Shown piece by piece: positions 12,440 to 25,154 of a DNA stretch of 64,000 nt. The position numbers and the translations under genes were made by a program. The stretch comes from Amphirosellinia nigrospora. Lineage: Eukaryota; Ascomycota; Sordariomycetes; Xylariales; Xylariaceae. How positions within the stretch are numbered: the stretch's first letter is position 1; every line of letters starts with the position of its first letter. The stretch spans positions 4,642,001-4,706,000 of the forward strand of contig SCHM01000001.1 of NCBI GenBank assembly GCA_004123355.1. Direction: 5' to 3'. The notes beneath the pieces are model-generated. The model saw only the letters and a program-made list of their open reading frames with translations, searched no databases and was not told the DNA's origin.

Positions 12440-15400
12440 CTTGTCATCTCCTTCACGTAACCGCGAAGCCACAACCGAGCCCGTTCTCGGTTATGCATTT
12501 CAGTGGCGTATCATTTTCGACCTGTACATATCTTGTATCTGGACCAGTCTTGATTGTATCATACCCATCACGACTTCTTCATTGGTTCTTTGATTTTCCC
12601 AACCATTTGCCGGTTTCTTCACGGAGATTCGTACTGTATCTTGACGTCACGGGACAAAACTCATGATGTTTAACGGAAATCGGAAGACGGTGGAAACGGC
12701 GTTCGGCGTTTGACATATTCAGCATAGGGTGGTGGTTGCAGTAAGCAGGACGGTAAAGGACGGAAAATATCCATGCAGGACTGATGTTGATGTCCGTCTC
12801 AAGGACTACTTCGATCTCGAATTTATCTCTCATCTCCCGGATGAATTTGCTTTGAACCGGCATTCTACTGAATTCCACCTCAAAGCGTTTCAGAAGCACG
12901 TTACAGCACACAATACCCTCGATTGCAAGAGTTCCCACCCATGGTAGGGCCTCAAAAAATTCTTGGTCCAACTTGACACATTCGTGTGTCAATGCACTGC
13001 ATCGATTCGACCGCAGGAGCACGATTTGGCATAATTCTAAGCAGCATGTGTGAGGTGCACTTAGCTGCTATAAGGTTACATATACTATGGCGGAAGGATT
13101 GATTTCACAGCCAATTCACTACCGCACCTCTGGAACACAATAGCAGGACAATATCTTGTCTCGGAAGGAGGGGGATTATTCAAGACGATGACCTTAGGAA
13201 GGTTTCACACAAGTACAGGGATCGGCATCTCGCTGTGCATGGTCATTCGCAGCCCATCCTCCTTACTATGCATAATGCAGTGGGATGGACACGGTCCAAT
13301 TGTCACTTATATGATCCAATTTTGCCGTATTCGTAGGCGGGCGTGATGGGAATAAGATGCCTAGTGGCGGGAGGAAAACAGAAACAGAAAAAAAAAACAT
13401 TTTTGGAAGGGCGCGAGATACCCTAGATAGTTCTCGAACCAGCGGGCTATCTTAGTTTGAGCCGGTGGACTAGATAGTTGTCTGAGCAAGCGTGTGGTAA
13501 TATCATTACCACTTTCCCTTTCACTGTGTTTGAGCTACAACTACGGTGAGACTTTTAGTATTTGTATCGCAATACCGTCAAGAATCAGGTCATGCTTCGT
13601 AGGGCCGCTAGGCACAGGGTCAACATGTTTGCGCTATTCGAAACGTAGAGTACATATGCAGCGAAAGAATCCGAAGAATCTACGCTATGTATCTAGGGAA
13701 TTCTAGGCGCGTCGCTCGAGCGAGCACGTCAATCTTCGGATGGAATGAGAGCCAGATGACATTGGTTTTAGTCGAAAGAGCCCAATTTAATATCCGAGGG
13801 CGCAGCTTTTTGGCGCATTGATTAAGTGGCGACGACGGTACTCGCGCAGCTCCGTCTACCTCCTCTCACCTACCTACGCCACTCACACTTATGGCTGAGG
13901 CGGTGGTGCTTGCTTGAAGTGATATCCTAAGGAGGAGTAGCAGTTTGAATCGAGATGATCGTGGTCTTGATTTTTTAGCTACCAGGAAATTTTAAATGGC
14001 GAGTGCACGGGCCATTTTATCTAACCCATTTAATGCGATACGGGATTGATGTGGGGTTCTCGTGGAATCTTATCTTCACCCCTCCATCTAATGGCAAGGA
14101 AGCCGCTAGGTAATATTCCTCTTAAGCTTCAAAGATAGTTGAAATTCAGCTCTGGTGTTTTTTGAATTGGGAGGTCACGCCTGACATTAAATGTGAAGCT
14201 TGAGAATTTCATGTCCGACGCCCGGAAACTGTATCTCTGTCTGCAGTCTTCTTATTGGTCAGTTTAGTGTTTGCGCTTGTTGATCAGTTAGGTACCTGAA
14301 GTAGGTAGCTCCAGCTCCAAATATCGAGCTTCACAATCCGTACCTACTGTACCTGTATTTGAAAAACCCGAATGACTTGAGGTACCTAATGTAGGTACGT
14401 TAAGGAAGGAGATCAAGCCATACCCAAAAGGGTATCGTCAGCCTAAATTAATAGATGCATTCTACGAAATCAAGAACCGAAGTACAAAGCAATCAAAATT
14501 ACAGACCATCAATTAATAATTCAGAATGAAACAGCACTTTGATTTTAAGGTGTGTTCAAGTAGGGCTCCGATGGCAAATTTTTCCATTTAGGGACAACCT
14601 GCTTGGCGCTCTCGGCCAGTTATTTTGTTTCGTTACCTCATATCAAAAATTAGATCCAATGGGCTGATACCTAGGTACAGTCGCCAGCCTCGGGCGCCTC
14701 TACTCCCAAAGCGTAACAACGCTATGATCACGGAATGCCACGGAACAACTCTCGGGAGCCGGGGGGTAGGCACTGACCATAGGCTTATGTGTATATATAC
14801 AAACAAGAGATCACAATTACGTAAATAGGGGTTTCTTGCCTGTACGACAACAACAAACTCACACTAAAAACACCCAGTGAGGACTGTGATAGGTATAGAA
14901 TATTATATAATTGTATCCAACTGGTCCAAGGGGAGAAGACGGCTGGGCTTCTTATAAAGCACAATGTACAGTTTTGCGGCATGACGCGAGCAGTTAGTGT
15001 CGCATAAGAATGTAATAGATTTGTAGCACTCTCCGTACAGATGGTTCGAGTAACTAGTATCAACACCTTGACAACCATGTAGTTTAAGGCATCCTTCTTG
15101 GTTCTCTCTTCGGAGCGGCCGTTAGCATCGAAATACTGGTCGTGCTCTTCTTTTCTTCTTCCCCTGTTTCGATTCAGGGGCTAATCGCCAACTCTATGAT
15201 CGTCACATAACAGCCGTGGTCTCGCAAATTCGCCGCTTCTTGAACCCATATTGTCGATCTAATTATGATGATCTCTTAAGTGCGCTCAGTCCTCAGAAGT
15301 ACTAAAGTCGCTTGGCGACCAGTCCAGGTGCTGAACGATAGATGTCGACTATAGTAAAGCTCGGAAAGCGAAGTTGTCGTTGTAGGGTAGGATACGTTCT

Positions 15401-17575
15401 GTCACAAAACATTAGTCAAACAGCTTTAGATAAAGTGACTCCCTGTATACAGTCGGATAGTTGGATATTCTCTATAGGGTTACTTAGGTAGGTAGTTCAG
15501 AAACCTTTGTGTAACGCTACGTTTAACAACAAGTGTCTATTGCCCTACCACAAGTATGGGGTTGTTGACATGTTCAACTGGTTGCGGTGCCTCTCTGTGC
15601 TCGTCAAAACAGCATGGAGGACAAAACCAATTCCAGTCTTCTCTGCCGAGAGCCAAAAGAGGAGTTGGGAAAGCATCTTTTCGTCTGGCTCATCTGCATA
15701 GTCGGCTTGAAGGTGGATCATGGTGTTCCCCATTGAATAGATTGTATCTTTATTGGTGTGAAGTGGTTTTTGTCAAAGGAGAGCTCGTAGCTTAGGCTAA
15801 CGTGATTTTCTTTCTTTGTTTCTCCTTTTCGGGGGCGTGGAAACAGTTGGACGTGGACGACTCTCGGTGCTACATGTACAGGGAGGCTCGGATATCGGAT
15901 ACTACCTTCGAACGAGTTTGTTGGAACAACGCTTGGAATAAATTACTAACAGTTTTGGGTGACAAACACTTACTTCCAACCCCGAGGATCTAGCCATTTA
16001 GGCTACAGGAATAGTTTCCTTCGACATCACTAACCACCCGGTATAGATATATGATGAGGCGCTTTGACATGACAATCCTAGAGATGATCGAGGCATCAGC
16101 AGATGTGACAACGCCTCCTAGCAATGGGCAAATCTGGAAGTTGTGTGTACACTCTACCTCAGCGGTGTGGGTAAAAGAGCGGAGTGCCGCAAATGGAAAT
16201 TTAGGACATTAGCATTCGTGCTAGAATAGTTGATGCTGATGGTTGGCGAAACTCTTCTTGCTGAATCAGAGGCAATATATGTTGTATCAGGAGTAATATC
16301 TAGTAGAATGGCTGCCAAACAGCGGTTAGGGTTGTGTTCGTGTATCGGTCTTGTGTAGCCCTCCCAGAGTGCACCTGAGAACACAAATGCCCGCCGACCG
16401 GACAGGTCTCGTTCTCGAGATTAACGGGAAAGAGATGGCGATCGTTAAGGTGAAGTAAATCATGATTTCTCCCATGGCATTAGTTTATAGTTAGTCGAAT
16501 TCAGTTCAACAAGGAAGATTGAACGCGCGGAGAGGTTTTAACTTGTGTTATAACGCGTCGGTGAAGGAAATGGACCGATAACTAAACCACAATAGTTCAC
16601 AGTCGAATTTCGGTCTGTCCAAAGGCGATGTTAGCTATATTGCGGAGTTGAATATTTGACAATTTGGTATCATATAATTCAGCCATAGCAGCACGTTCTG
16701 TTGTCTATCTCATATGATTAAGAATTTATTCGGGCGATAGGGCTTCGTTATGTAAGATAATGGATATTACAACCGGAAAGATAAATCGGTCGCAGTGCAA
16801 GTCTTGTACCTTGGTAGCATGTTTTGGCGATATATAAACACTGCAGGTGAATAAGTAATCTAACTATAGAATATTGTTCTTCTACCTAGGTAATAAACCT
16901 CTAGCTTTTACGTGAATATTATCGCTGCAGTTCTGTCCCGTCGTGGTGTAGTTTAGCGCTGAACACACAACTCTGGGCAGGGAAATATAGAATCTAAACT
17001 TAACTAGGGTTTATTTTGTGTCTTTTTGGTTTAAAGCTGGACTTTAGCTTGCTGTTGGAAGCGGTACACTAACCTTATTTGCCATAAGTTTATGGCAACC
17101 TCTTGTTCCTGCCTGTCTTCAACACCTAGGTGTTGCTTCTCATTCACTACGTTATCGGTTGCCACAGACACAACACACCACGTTAGTTTGCTTCTATGTA
17201 CTTGCCTTCCATAGACAACCCAGCCGGTAGTTGCAGGAGTTTGCTGTTCTTTAAAAGCCAACAAATCCCCCCGCCTCTCTCCAGAACCTGGGTATTCTTC
17301 TCTCCTCCTTCCCACCCCCAAAGCCTACCAAATCTAAACAAACCTTCCCAACAACCTCAAAGTCACAAGCAATACAGACTGCGATAACTTCAAAGGTTAA
17401 CTTCAAACGTAAGCGTCCTCCTTTACTCTTGATAGAAACCTTTCAATGCAGAACACTCTTTCAACGTGTTCTCGAAGGTTTTAGTTTTGGTTAACAGCAC
17501 TAACCTTAATTCTAGACTTCCGAACTTACCAACCTTACACACCCTAGGTCTTCGCACCCGTGCAAACCCATCACA
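12440..17575. other. Gene-poor 5.1-kb interval
   Basis: No gene is recognisable between dhh1 and the RRM gene. The longest frame is 12579..13022 on the minus strand (147 codons), with no family resemblance; it could be a real small gene or lie in the dhh1 3' UTR. A cluster of TAGGTACCT/AGGTACCTAATGTAGGTACG words lies at 14288-14400. About 400 bases upstream of the RRM gene are CT- and CCAACC-rich, as in a promoter or leader. I see no RNA genes. Confidence 0.4.
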
Positions 17576-18636
17576 ATGAACAATCAGAATAGCTCATTTA
17601 GCGGCAAAGGCCGCAACTTGGCCGGATCCTGGCGCACCGGGATCCCCATTTCCAACCCAACAATTACAAACTCGGTTAACTACCGAGGAGACCTTTCCAA
17701 CCCACGGAATGTCAGCGCAGACATTCCCGAAGGCGACAATTGTGCAACTTGGTGGACTAACTTGCCACCCAATTGTACTTACGAAATGCTGTTCGACAGC
17801 ATGCGCCACGTGGGCGCTATCAGCCACGCAGTAAGGAATTTCCCAAATCGCTTCTTGCTCTAGACATTTATAAAGGACTTCTATTTCTCATTAAACTAAT
17901 ACAATGCCCGAGAACTTCTAAACTTTATATATATTAGGTTTATTAGTAACTTAAACTAACTTTAAGTGTTTAGGTGATCAACCCTCCGGTTGGATCACAT
18001 CAGACGTCCGCCGCCAAGGTTGAATTTTTCAACCGGGCATCCGTTGACCGCCTAATGAGCCAGGTCAACAACGGCCACCTGCGTGGTCATATTCGTGTTG
18101 GCGGCGAATCCCGCATATCACGATGAACCGAGTCAAAGTAGCGGCGCATGCCAACGCCGTTCCCCGAGAGCACGGGAACGGGGGCAAGGGCACCCGCGTG
18201 CTCCAAGTCAGAGGCAGCCCAGAGATCATCAGTCAAGAAATTCTGGAGGCGATCTTGGCCAGCCCCCTCCAGTAAGTCCACTGGAGTCTTTTATGTGCCC
18301 TTCATCATGTCTCCAAGCCATAAAGTACCTTAACAGGTGTTTTTACTCTGGCTACTCCTGCAAACTCCCGGAACCCTGAATAGTTATTAAGATAAGTATA
18401 CAATACTAACTCCAGTGTGATAACAGTAAAGTAATCTATGGTCTCGAATGCGCCCGTACCACTGTCCGACCGACGGCAACCTCTGTGTCGAAATCCGATT
18501 CGCCTCGTTCGTTGTCCAGGCTGCCCGGGCTCGAGACGTCTTCATGTCTCAGAAACAGAAGCGCGACCTCACCGAGAGGCAGAGGGCTCTCTGGGCGGCC
18601 GTCACTTGCGTCTACGCACCCGACCCGTGCGAGTAG
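17576..18636 (+). CDS. RRM-like RNA-binding protein
   Basis: Three exons: 17576..17830, 17974..18271 and 18427..18636. The introns are 17831..17973 (GTAAGG..TTTAG) and 18272..18426 (GTAAGT..ACAG), with matching phases. The protein starts MNNQNSSFSGKGRNL. It carries an RRM-like unit: CATWWTNLPPNCTYEMLFDSM (RNP2-type strand and first helix), then VGAISHAVINPP and AAKVEFFNRASVDRLM (RNP1-type strand and second helix). A second unit ends VEIRFASFVVQAARA...YAPDPCE, a C-terminus I associate with a fungal RRM family. Length is about 254 aa. Two one-base losses break the frame, near 18106-18108 (GAATCCC, A-run) and 18463-18474. An RNA-binding role is inferred; targets are unknown. Confidence 0.72.
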
Positions 18637-20482
18637 ACTTGCGAGCATCTACATCAGTATGAAGCCTAGCAGTGGACTTCAACGAGATGGTGGATGTATA
18701 TTTTTTGGAAGCGTATTGCCTAGGATGGCTGTCCATAGGTTTCCGAGTCAAGCGAAAGCCCGGCTCGTGAGATACAAAGCATGGACAGCATATGGCACAA
18801 GGGGAAACATGGAGCATTTGCTCTGGTTTAAACCAGGCAATTAATATTGATTGTCTTATCGTCCGACGACGAGTTCACGATACTCTACTCTTGACAGTCA
18901 CGTCATTAATGAGTAGAGATTACCTGTGATATAATCCGTAATGAATTTCATATTGCAAAAAGAAACACGCTTCAGTCTACATCTTGTGAAGAGCCTAGTA
19001 GAGGTAGGTCATAGACAACTTGTTGTTGCACGAAGGCCTCCAGAACCTTCTTGGCGGAAGCTACCTAACTGTACACACGGACTCTTTTTTCTATTTAGAT
19101 ACAAGTTAGAATCACACAAGACAGATCATAGGATCTATCCTGGAATTTGTTACGCAGAGAGTCTAATCGTCTCCATGAGTTAGTGCCTGGCTATAGACTT
19201 GCAGGCTCTTTGTTCCTAGGGTCTCGGGTCCCATAGAGCCTACGTAAAGCCTGGGAAAGTCAGAGTGGTGCCTTGTGACAATACTTATGTGCACCATGCG
19301 TGCTTCATAATACATTATATGTAAATCAAGCATTTTGACGCTATTGTCGGTTCTCTAGCAGTTATGAGGTCCCAATTCGAGGATAAAATGTGCCATGGCA
19401 AGCTTCCCCAGGCACTGAAGGCTACTGATCCCAACTATCACACAGTACCTACCTATAGCCGTATCCCTGCAGCTACTCGAGGTTGATCCTACACGACGAA
19501 TTTGTTAGTTTCGCTAGTCGTCTCAGTTGTATGGATTCCTGTCAGCTGTTGTTGCACAGGTGGCGCTGGTCCAAAGGCAATCGTTCTAACAATGGCTATT
19601 ATACTGCCGCAGTGTTTATGCTATGCAACAGTAGGCAATGTAAAGTGTGCTAAAACCATGTGTACATAAGTATTGGAGTTTAGTACCGCTCCATTGCAGC
19701 TTGCTGTAGGTTTCCTGAAGCTTCCTCCGAATTCTCGTCTACATTTATGAACTTTGATAAAACTGACTCGAAGACTCGCTTAGATTGGGCTCGATAAAAT
19801 ACTCAGGCTGAACAGGAAATAGCGGTCATAATCTATGTTAACATCCTCCCATACGGGACACATAACTGCTTCGTGCAGGTGACCCGTGCCATTCGTCTCT
19901 TGTAGCAGGTGAGCACCTAGACCGCCTGCCCTAGTAGGTTAGAGGATACGGCCAATATAAACCGCTTTCTCCTATGTTTCCTTTAACATTGCAGAATCAT
20001 AGGGTAGCAAGAAACGGCCTCTGGAAGCCTTGACTTTACAGCTGTTACGCGCATCTCGCCTACGGCTTCGGCCCTCGGTTGTTTGTATCATTTTGAGATA
20101 TTTCGGCTACACAGGCCAACGGAGGTCTGTTAGGGTAGTCCGATATTTTGTGTAGTCAGGTCCCGAGTCCTCTGCTAGGGAATCTAGGGAGCAAGAGGTC
20201 CGTTGACGCCATGGCCAATTATTAGAATTGAAACAATGAAGCTATTCCCAAGCCCTCAAATGAGCCTTTGTAACAACAGTAGGTTTACCATCTTGTCAAG
20301 ATATTTAGTCACAGTGACCCTACACGGTAGATCTAGTAGACCTTCGTATAATACACGACCGTAACCCCCTTAAATTTGTGAGATTTAGGAATTAATTGAT
20401 TACTCCATTAAGCCCTAACTAGGTCACTGGTTGCAAGCAGGTCTTTCTATTCACTCTGGAGCACAAAACACCGGACAGATAC

Positions 20483-20633
20483 TGGGGGCTCGCAAGGGTA
20501 GGGCGTTGACATCTGTTGTTGCACGGAGAACCAGTGAAGTCATCTCCGTGGGCTCTATGTGACTACCTGACTATATACAGAGAGTTTCTTTGTCTAGGTT
20601 TGATCCGTGCGTCTAGATCCCTGTTTCCTGGTA
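20483..20633 (+). mobile_element. Solo LTR copy 1 (151 bp) with 5-bp target duplication GATAC
   Basis: The element starts TGGGGGCTCGCAAGGG and ends CTGTTTCCTGGTA. It is flanked by GATAC at 20478-20482 and GATAC at 20634-20638. It shares the core CATCTGTTGTTGCAC..GAACCAGTGAAG, CATCTCCGTGGGCTCTA and CTATATACAGAGAGT with three other copies. The terminal TA in place of CA looks like a transition. It belongs with copy 4 to a subtype containing GATCCGTG.GTCTAGATC. No internal retrotransposon region is present, so it is a recombination remnant. Confidence 0.8.
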
Positions 20634-21966
20634 GATACATGTACGTATATCTCGCCGCATATCACAGTTCCTTGCCTGGAATCTTGAGTAGCATTGTCCA
20701 CATGAACTTAGCGCGATCGTGGATTCAAGGGGCACGTTAAGTGATGGTGCTGATGAGGATACAGGATATTCCTTTTGGTAGGATTTCGAACCGATTTGTT
20801 CAATTCGTTGGTGAGAGCGGGACTACTCGTCTAGTCCTTATGTCATAGTGAACTTCGACATGCCATTATAGTGTAGCAACCTGATGTCTTATCCCAGCCC
20901 CAACCTGCATATCAGCGTAGCAATAAGATGGAAGAGAATGATGCCGACACTGATGCTGTAAACCGCTCCCGAAAGCCACGGCCTGTAAGTCTCTTGGCAA
21001 AAGCCACATCACCCTTGATATCTGGCAATTCCTGTCTCGTGTTGAGTTGGCCCAGGGTGCTTGGGACTGTGGGACTGGAGGTAATCTGGGAATTACTCAT
21101 CCAATACGAGTCGTAGTCACTAAGAAATAAGGGGAATCTGTTGATCGAAAAGAACGCAGTATATTGATAAATTCTCAAAATTCGAAATCTGCAACCTGTG
21201 TTGCTTGCTAACTACAAAAGAGAAATACAGCCAGGGAATCTGGTGTTTTGACGTATCTTTATCCCTGTTAATTTACCCCTTTTCCCTGGGACTGTCACAC
21301 GGATTCTGGCTGAGTGCGCAATACAGTGCCACACAGGGTCCCACACGGAGTTCGCTAAACACTACCCTACGAGGCCGAGGCAGTCGTACGAAGTTATCGT
21401 GAGTCCCAATTACCTAGATATCGAAGCTGAACTCGAACACCGAGACACGTGCTTCTCCGGCTACATAGGTCTCTAGTTAGATTGGCGGAGGTCCGCGAAG
21501 AAGAGGAGACTTCTGGGCATAAAAGGGCACGGAATCCTCCCTCCTGGAGAATAGGAACTTAGATCTATATGGCCCCTTTGGTACCATAGTCTTTTAATAC
21601 TCAATTTGAACCAATTCTAAGCCCTCAATCAGAGCCCTTGTGACAGGGCCTAACTAAATCTTACGGCCATCCCTTAAATATGTCAGGGCTAGCATAGTCC
21701 ATCATTTATTTATTCTATTAAGTCGAGCTCTCAAGTTTAGTTATCAACTACATAATTTTTCCTCCAGTAGCTACGCTTGCTCTCGTATCTTTTCTAATCG
21801 TGGGCTATTTGTTGCCCCATCGCCCTTTAATATAGTAGGCGTGGCGATCATGGCCTTCGTGAATTCTCTCAGTACTGAAACATCGAACAAAAACACATGC
21901 GAGTCTAATGTTCGAGAGCTTCCTGCTATATCACCAACTGCCGTGATGCATGCTACAGAAACTCAA

Positions 21967-22111
21967 TGTCACGATCAACGCAAGGGTAGGGTGTAAACAT
22001 CTGTTGTTGCACAGAGGACCAGTGAAGTCATCTCCGTGGGCTCTACGTGACCGTATGGCTATATACGAGGAGTCTCTTTGTCTAACTGGTCCCTGATCCC
22101 TGTTCCTGGCA
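21967..22111 (+). mobile_element. Solo LTR copy 2 (145 bp) with 5-bp target duplication CTCAA
   Basis: Begins TGTCACGATCAACGCAAGGG and ends CCTGTTCCTGGCA, so it has TG..CA ends. CTCAA occurs immediately before (21962-21966) and after (22112-22116). It contains GCTATATACGAGG, a TATA-like core. It differs from copy 3 at about five of 145 positions. Confidence 0.9.
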
Positions 22112-23045
22112 CTCAATGTGCCAGTATCCTGGAGGCTTTTTATAAAGAGCTTGGGAATGACTAGTTAAGAAATACGATGGATTCATGAACCTCTCAAAAA
22201 AAGGCAAGTCTGAATCCTAAAAGAAGACTGGTAATTCCAGAGTCTATTGGGTGCTACGGATTGTTTGTGATAATCGGAGGCGCTATAGCTTCTATTGCTA
22301 GCCTGGATTTCCTAACCTTCTTCTGCGCAGGACAAGGTTCTTCTTCGGGTGTAGCTGACGCCCCTCCTATATGATATTCCATTATTCCACGTGGCTATAT
22401 CGCACAAGCTACTACACTCGCGGCCCTCCTCATCCGTGTTACGGTAACAGTAATAGCTCAGTCAAGAATATGTATCGGATGTTGGCTTCCCTGTTCCTTG
22501 AACGACGCCGTGTTCCGAAGTTCGATATAGCCCAGTTATCCGTTCTTCGGGCTATCAATCAAGCTAACCCGAATCGTTTTGAGGTGTTGCTCTCATTTTG
22601 TCGGCATAGAAAGCACGCTGGTCTTTTCCACGTTTGTCAGTTTATTACCGCTACATTTTTACTTCGACAATCCTCTTCTCTGATCTGCACTAGTTTAATA
22701 GTGTGAAACACTCCGTCCTTCTAAGTCAACGATCACATTACTGGGAAGTTAACCCAATAATACAGTACTTCCATTATTCAGTATCCTCTAACGTATTGCC
22801 ATCTTGGGAGAGCTCCCTCATAATACCAGTTCGAATCCTGATTCTAAAGGCTTTGGTGCTATCCGGCCGAAAACTAAGGCATTTATACCATTGGCGGAGC
22901 CCGGTAACTGGACAACTATACATGCTCATAGTGGAATACGATCTTTTTATTCTATAGCGTTCTTTGCATGCGCCCAAATATGCGATCTTCCTATGTCGGC
23001 GGTATATATATAGACAACATCGGGCAACCATACAATGCTAACTGA

Positions 23046-24186
23046 ATGGCTGGAACTCTTCATTATGGCGAAAGGCTTCGAGAAGCACATTCTGTATCAA
23101 GCTTGTGTAGCCCACAAGGGTGTCTCACTGCAGGTTTCAACTGTAGTATACCTGGATTGAAGGAAGATAACCCTAGCTGTGGGGGTTCATTTTGTATCGT
23201 CGATACTATCGGAAGTTCTCCATTTCAACGGAGAGGACTCAGCATGAACTGGAACTCTCCTACAGAACCTTGGTCTAATTACTCCTTGGCATGTATCTTT
23301 TCTCCGCGAATATGTACAACACAGACTCTCTCCAAAACCGATGTAGGTGATGGAACAGCTACGAAATATTAGGGCCAAATCGGTTGGCCAGCATGACGCT
23401 CTGCCTTTCGGGCTTCCATATGGACTTAACATCTGTCAAGATGACGGCAACCGGCGACTTAGAGGAGTCTCAAGGAAATTGGTCGGCAACTGGGCACGAC
23501 GACTAATCAAAGGTTGGGAAGCGTCTGAGCGTTGGCGAGAAAATAGCGCATGCGAAGGCCGACGTACTTACGATAGAAAATATCAAAGATTCGAATGCCT
23601 CTATCCTAAACTGCCCGAAGGGTAACCTCAAACTAGACCTTGGCAAGTTTTCAACTATCTTATGCGAGGAGGGTATTTTCACACTCTGCAGGTTTTGGGA
23701 GCAGAGTTATATTTTGCAGCCTACATGGTGTGCAAGACTATCGGACGGCAACAACACTTTGAACTCGCAGTGCTCTTGCAACACGCTATTAGTGACACAG
23801 GCAGAACCGCTGACGCCCGGCAGGCCTACACGACAGCTGTTGTCAATACGTTTTGCCACGAGTTCCGCAGAGCTTTTGATGGATCAGAAGATGTTCAGAT
23901 CGCTGTTACTAGGATAGTCCAAGCGGCGGCTTGTCGAGAAGATGGATGGAAGGGCCTAATCTCTGTCGTGGTTCTTGTAGCATTCCACTTGCCATGCGTC
24001 ACGTTAACGACAGCTATACCTGTTGTTAGACTGACACAGTTCTCACGGCAAGGGAATACTTGGCATACCGTGTCCCAGCTCATGGGCCCTGTGTTGAAAA
24101 CAACGCTTCGCGAAGGTCACGATATGGGAGATGAGGAATTAACAACATGTATAAGGGAGAGAGGAGATGAACGCGTAGTCACGTGA
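23046..24186 (+). pseudogene. Relic of a large fungal multi-pass membrane protein (DUF3433-like), C-terminal part
   Basis: Three blocks in changing frames together resemble one protein. Block 23046..23372 has GFNCSIPG, FCIVDTIGSS, LSMNWNSP and SLACIFSPRI, then a TAG stop after DVGDGTATKY; such Cys/Asn-rich text suits an extracellular loop. Block 23393-23620 starts HDALPFGLPYGLNI. Block 23662..24186 (174 codons) carries AYTTAVVNTFCHEFRRAFDGSEDVQ, a membrane segment (GLISVVVLVAFHLPCVTLTT) and GNTWHTVSQLMGPVL near its end. Premature stops and frame jumps between blocks argue for decay, although single-base assembly errors add to the breaks in this window. The family assignment is by general resemblance, so moderately sure. 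Solo LTR copy 3 begins 172 bases downstream. Confidence 0.5.
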
Positions 24187-24357
24187 TTGTATAGTGCGTG
24201 ATAATACGCTCATGATGCTTATGAAAATAGAAGATGGAATATTTGTATCGTCGAGCACGTTCGGGAGTTTAAACAGGCCGAGGATATCACAGTTGGATAA
24301 GATAGGTTTCCGTATCTAGGCAATTCATTGCCTAGCAACTTAGACGACATTCTTGGT

Positions 24358-24502
24358 TGTCACGATCCTCGCAAGGGTAGGGTGTGAACATCTGTTGTTG
24401 CACAGAGGACCAGTGAAGTCATCTCCGTGGGCTCTACGTGACCATATGGCTATATACGAGGAGTCTCTTTGTCTAACTGGTCTCTGATCCCTGTTCCTGG
24501 CA
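24358..24502 (+). mobile_element. Solo LTR copy 3 (145 bp) with 5-bp target duplication TTGGT
   Basis: Begins TGTCACGATCCTCGCAAGGG and ends CCTGTTCCTGGCA. TTGGT flanks it on both sides (24353-24357 and 24503-24507). About 97% identical to copy 2 by eye, so both are probably younger than copies 1 and 4. Confidence 0.9.
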
Positions 24503-25154
24503 TTGGTAGTGCCCATTTATACATGATATATCCGTATAGATCACAAGCCATACATACATCCCTCTACCCATCTTCCATAATCAGCCACTGCAAAACGGCT
24601 TTCCCCTGTTCGGCCCAACTCTCAACCTTCTCTCTGGAACATGTGCCGCCCAAACATAAAGTTGGTAATCGACCTCCGGACATACCCCGAGTCTGTACGG
24701 CTAATCTGAAAGATTTTCTAGAAAGCGATTTTAATTGAATCATAAGTGGTTTGATTTGGATATTTATCATCTATATACAGCTACGCAAGGTCTGCACCAG
24801 CAAAACACTACAGATAATGTGCGGTGGCTAAAGCTAATCAACCCATTACCATTACGCCGGCTCGCTATGCCGGGCTCCTCAAGCGAAAAGCAAATTCTCC
24901 TTCTGCACCATTAGTATGTGAGACACCTTTTCGAGCTCTACATCTGGATCTGGGTAGCGAGTTGGTGTCGGTAGTGCTCAGGGGGCCATCAAGTAACTTC
25001 CTTTCCATCTGCCGTAATTGAAACCCCGCTATTATTAACTCTTGATTTAAGTCAAAAACTTTTGCCAATTCATTTCCGCCGGTTCAGTTCATTACCATCC
25101 AGTTCGAAACAAGGTCCTAAATCAGCCAGCAGCTCCTCAGGCGGTGGGCTCACC
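24503..25154. other. Intergenic, nothing recognised
   Basis: About 650 bases between solo LTR 3 and the 3' end of the surface-protein gene. ORFs of 65-90 codons on both strands have no recognisable features. Confidence 0.4.

Larger units (their letters stand above)
18637..22370. other. Repeat-bearing gene-poor island, left half
   Basis: No intact gene is visible. Two solo LTRs are listed separately. Two further diverged stretches resemble each other: about 20225-20300 and 21595-21660 share AAGCCCTCAA, GAGCC and TTGT.ACA words after an AATTGAA-type start, so another older repeat is likely. Stop codons are dense in all frames. Confidence 0.4.

Noticed and set aside
12579-13022. 147-codon minus-strand ORF downstream of dhh1
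   Set aside because: No recognisable family; probably overlaps the dhh1 3' UTR. Kept only as a note in the interval.
22790-22850. tRNA-like B-box word (AGTTCGAATCC)
   Set aside because: No cloverleaf can be drawn around it and no fitting A box or acceptor stem is present.
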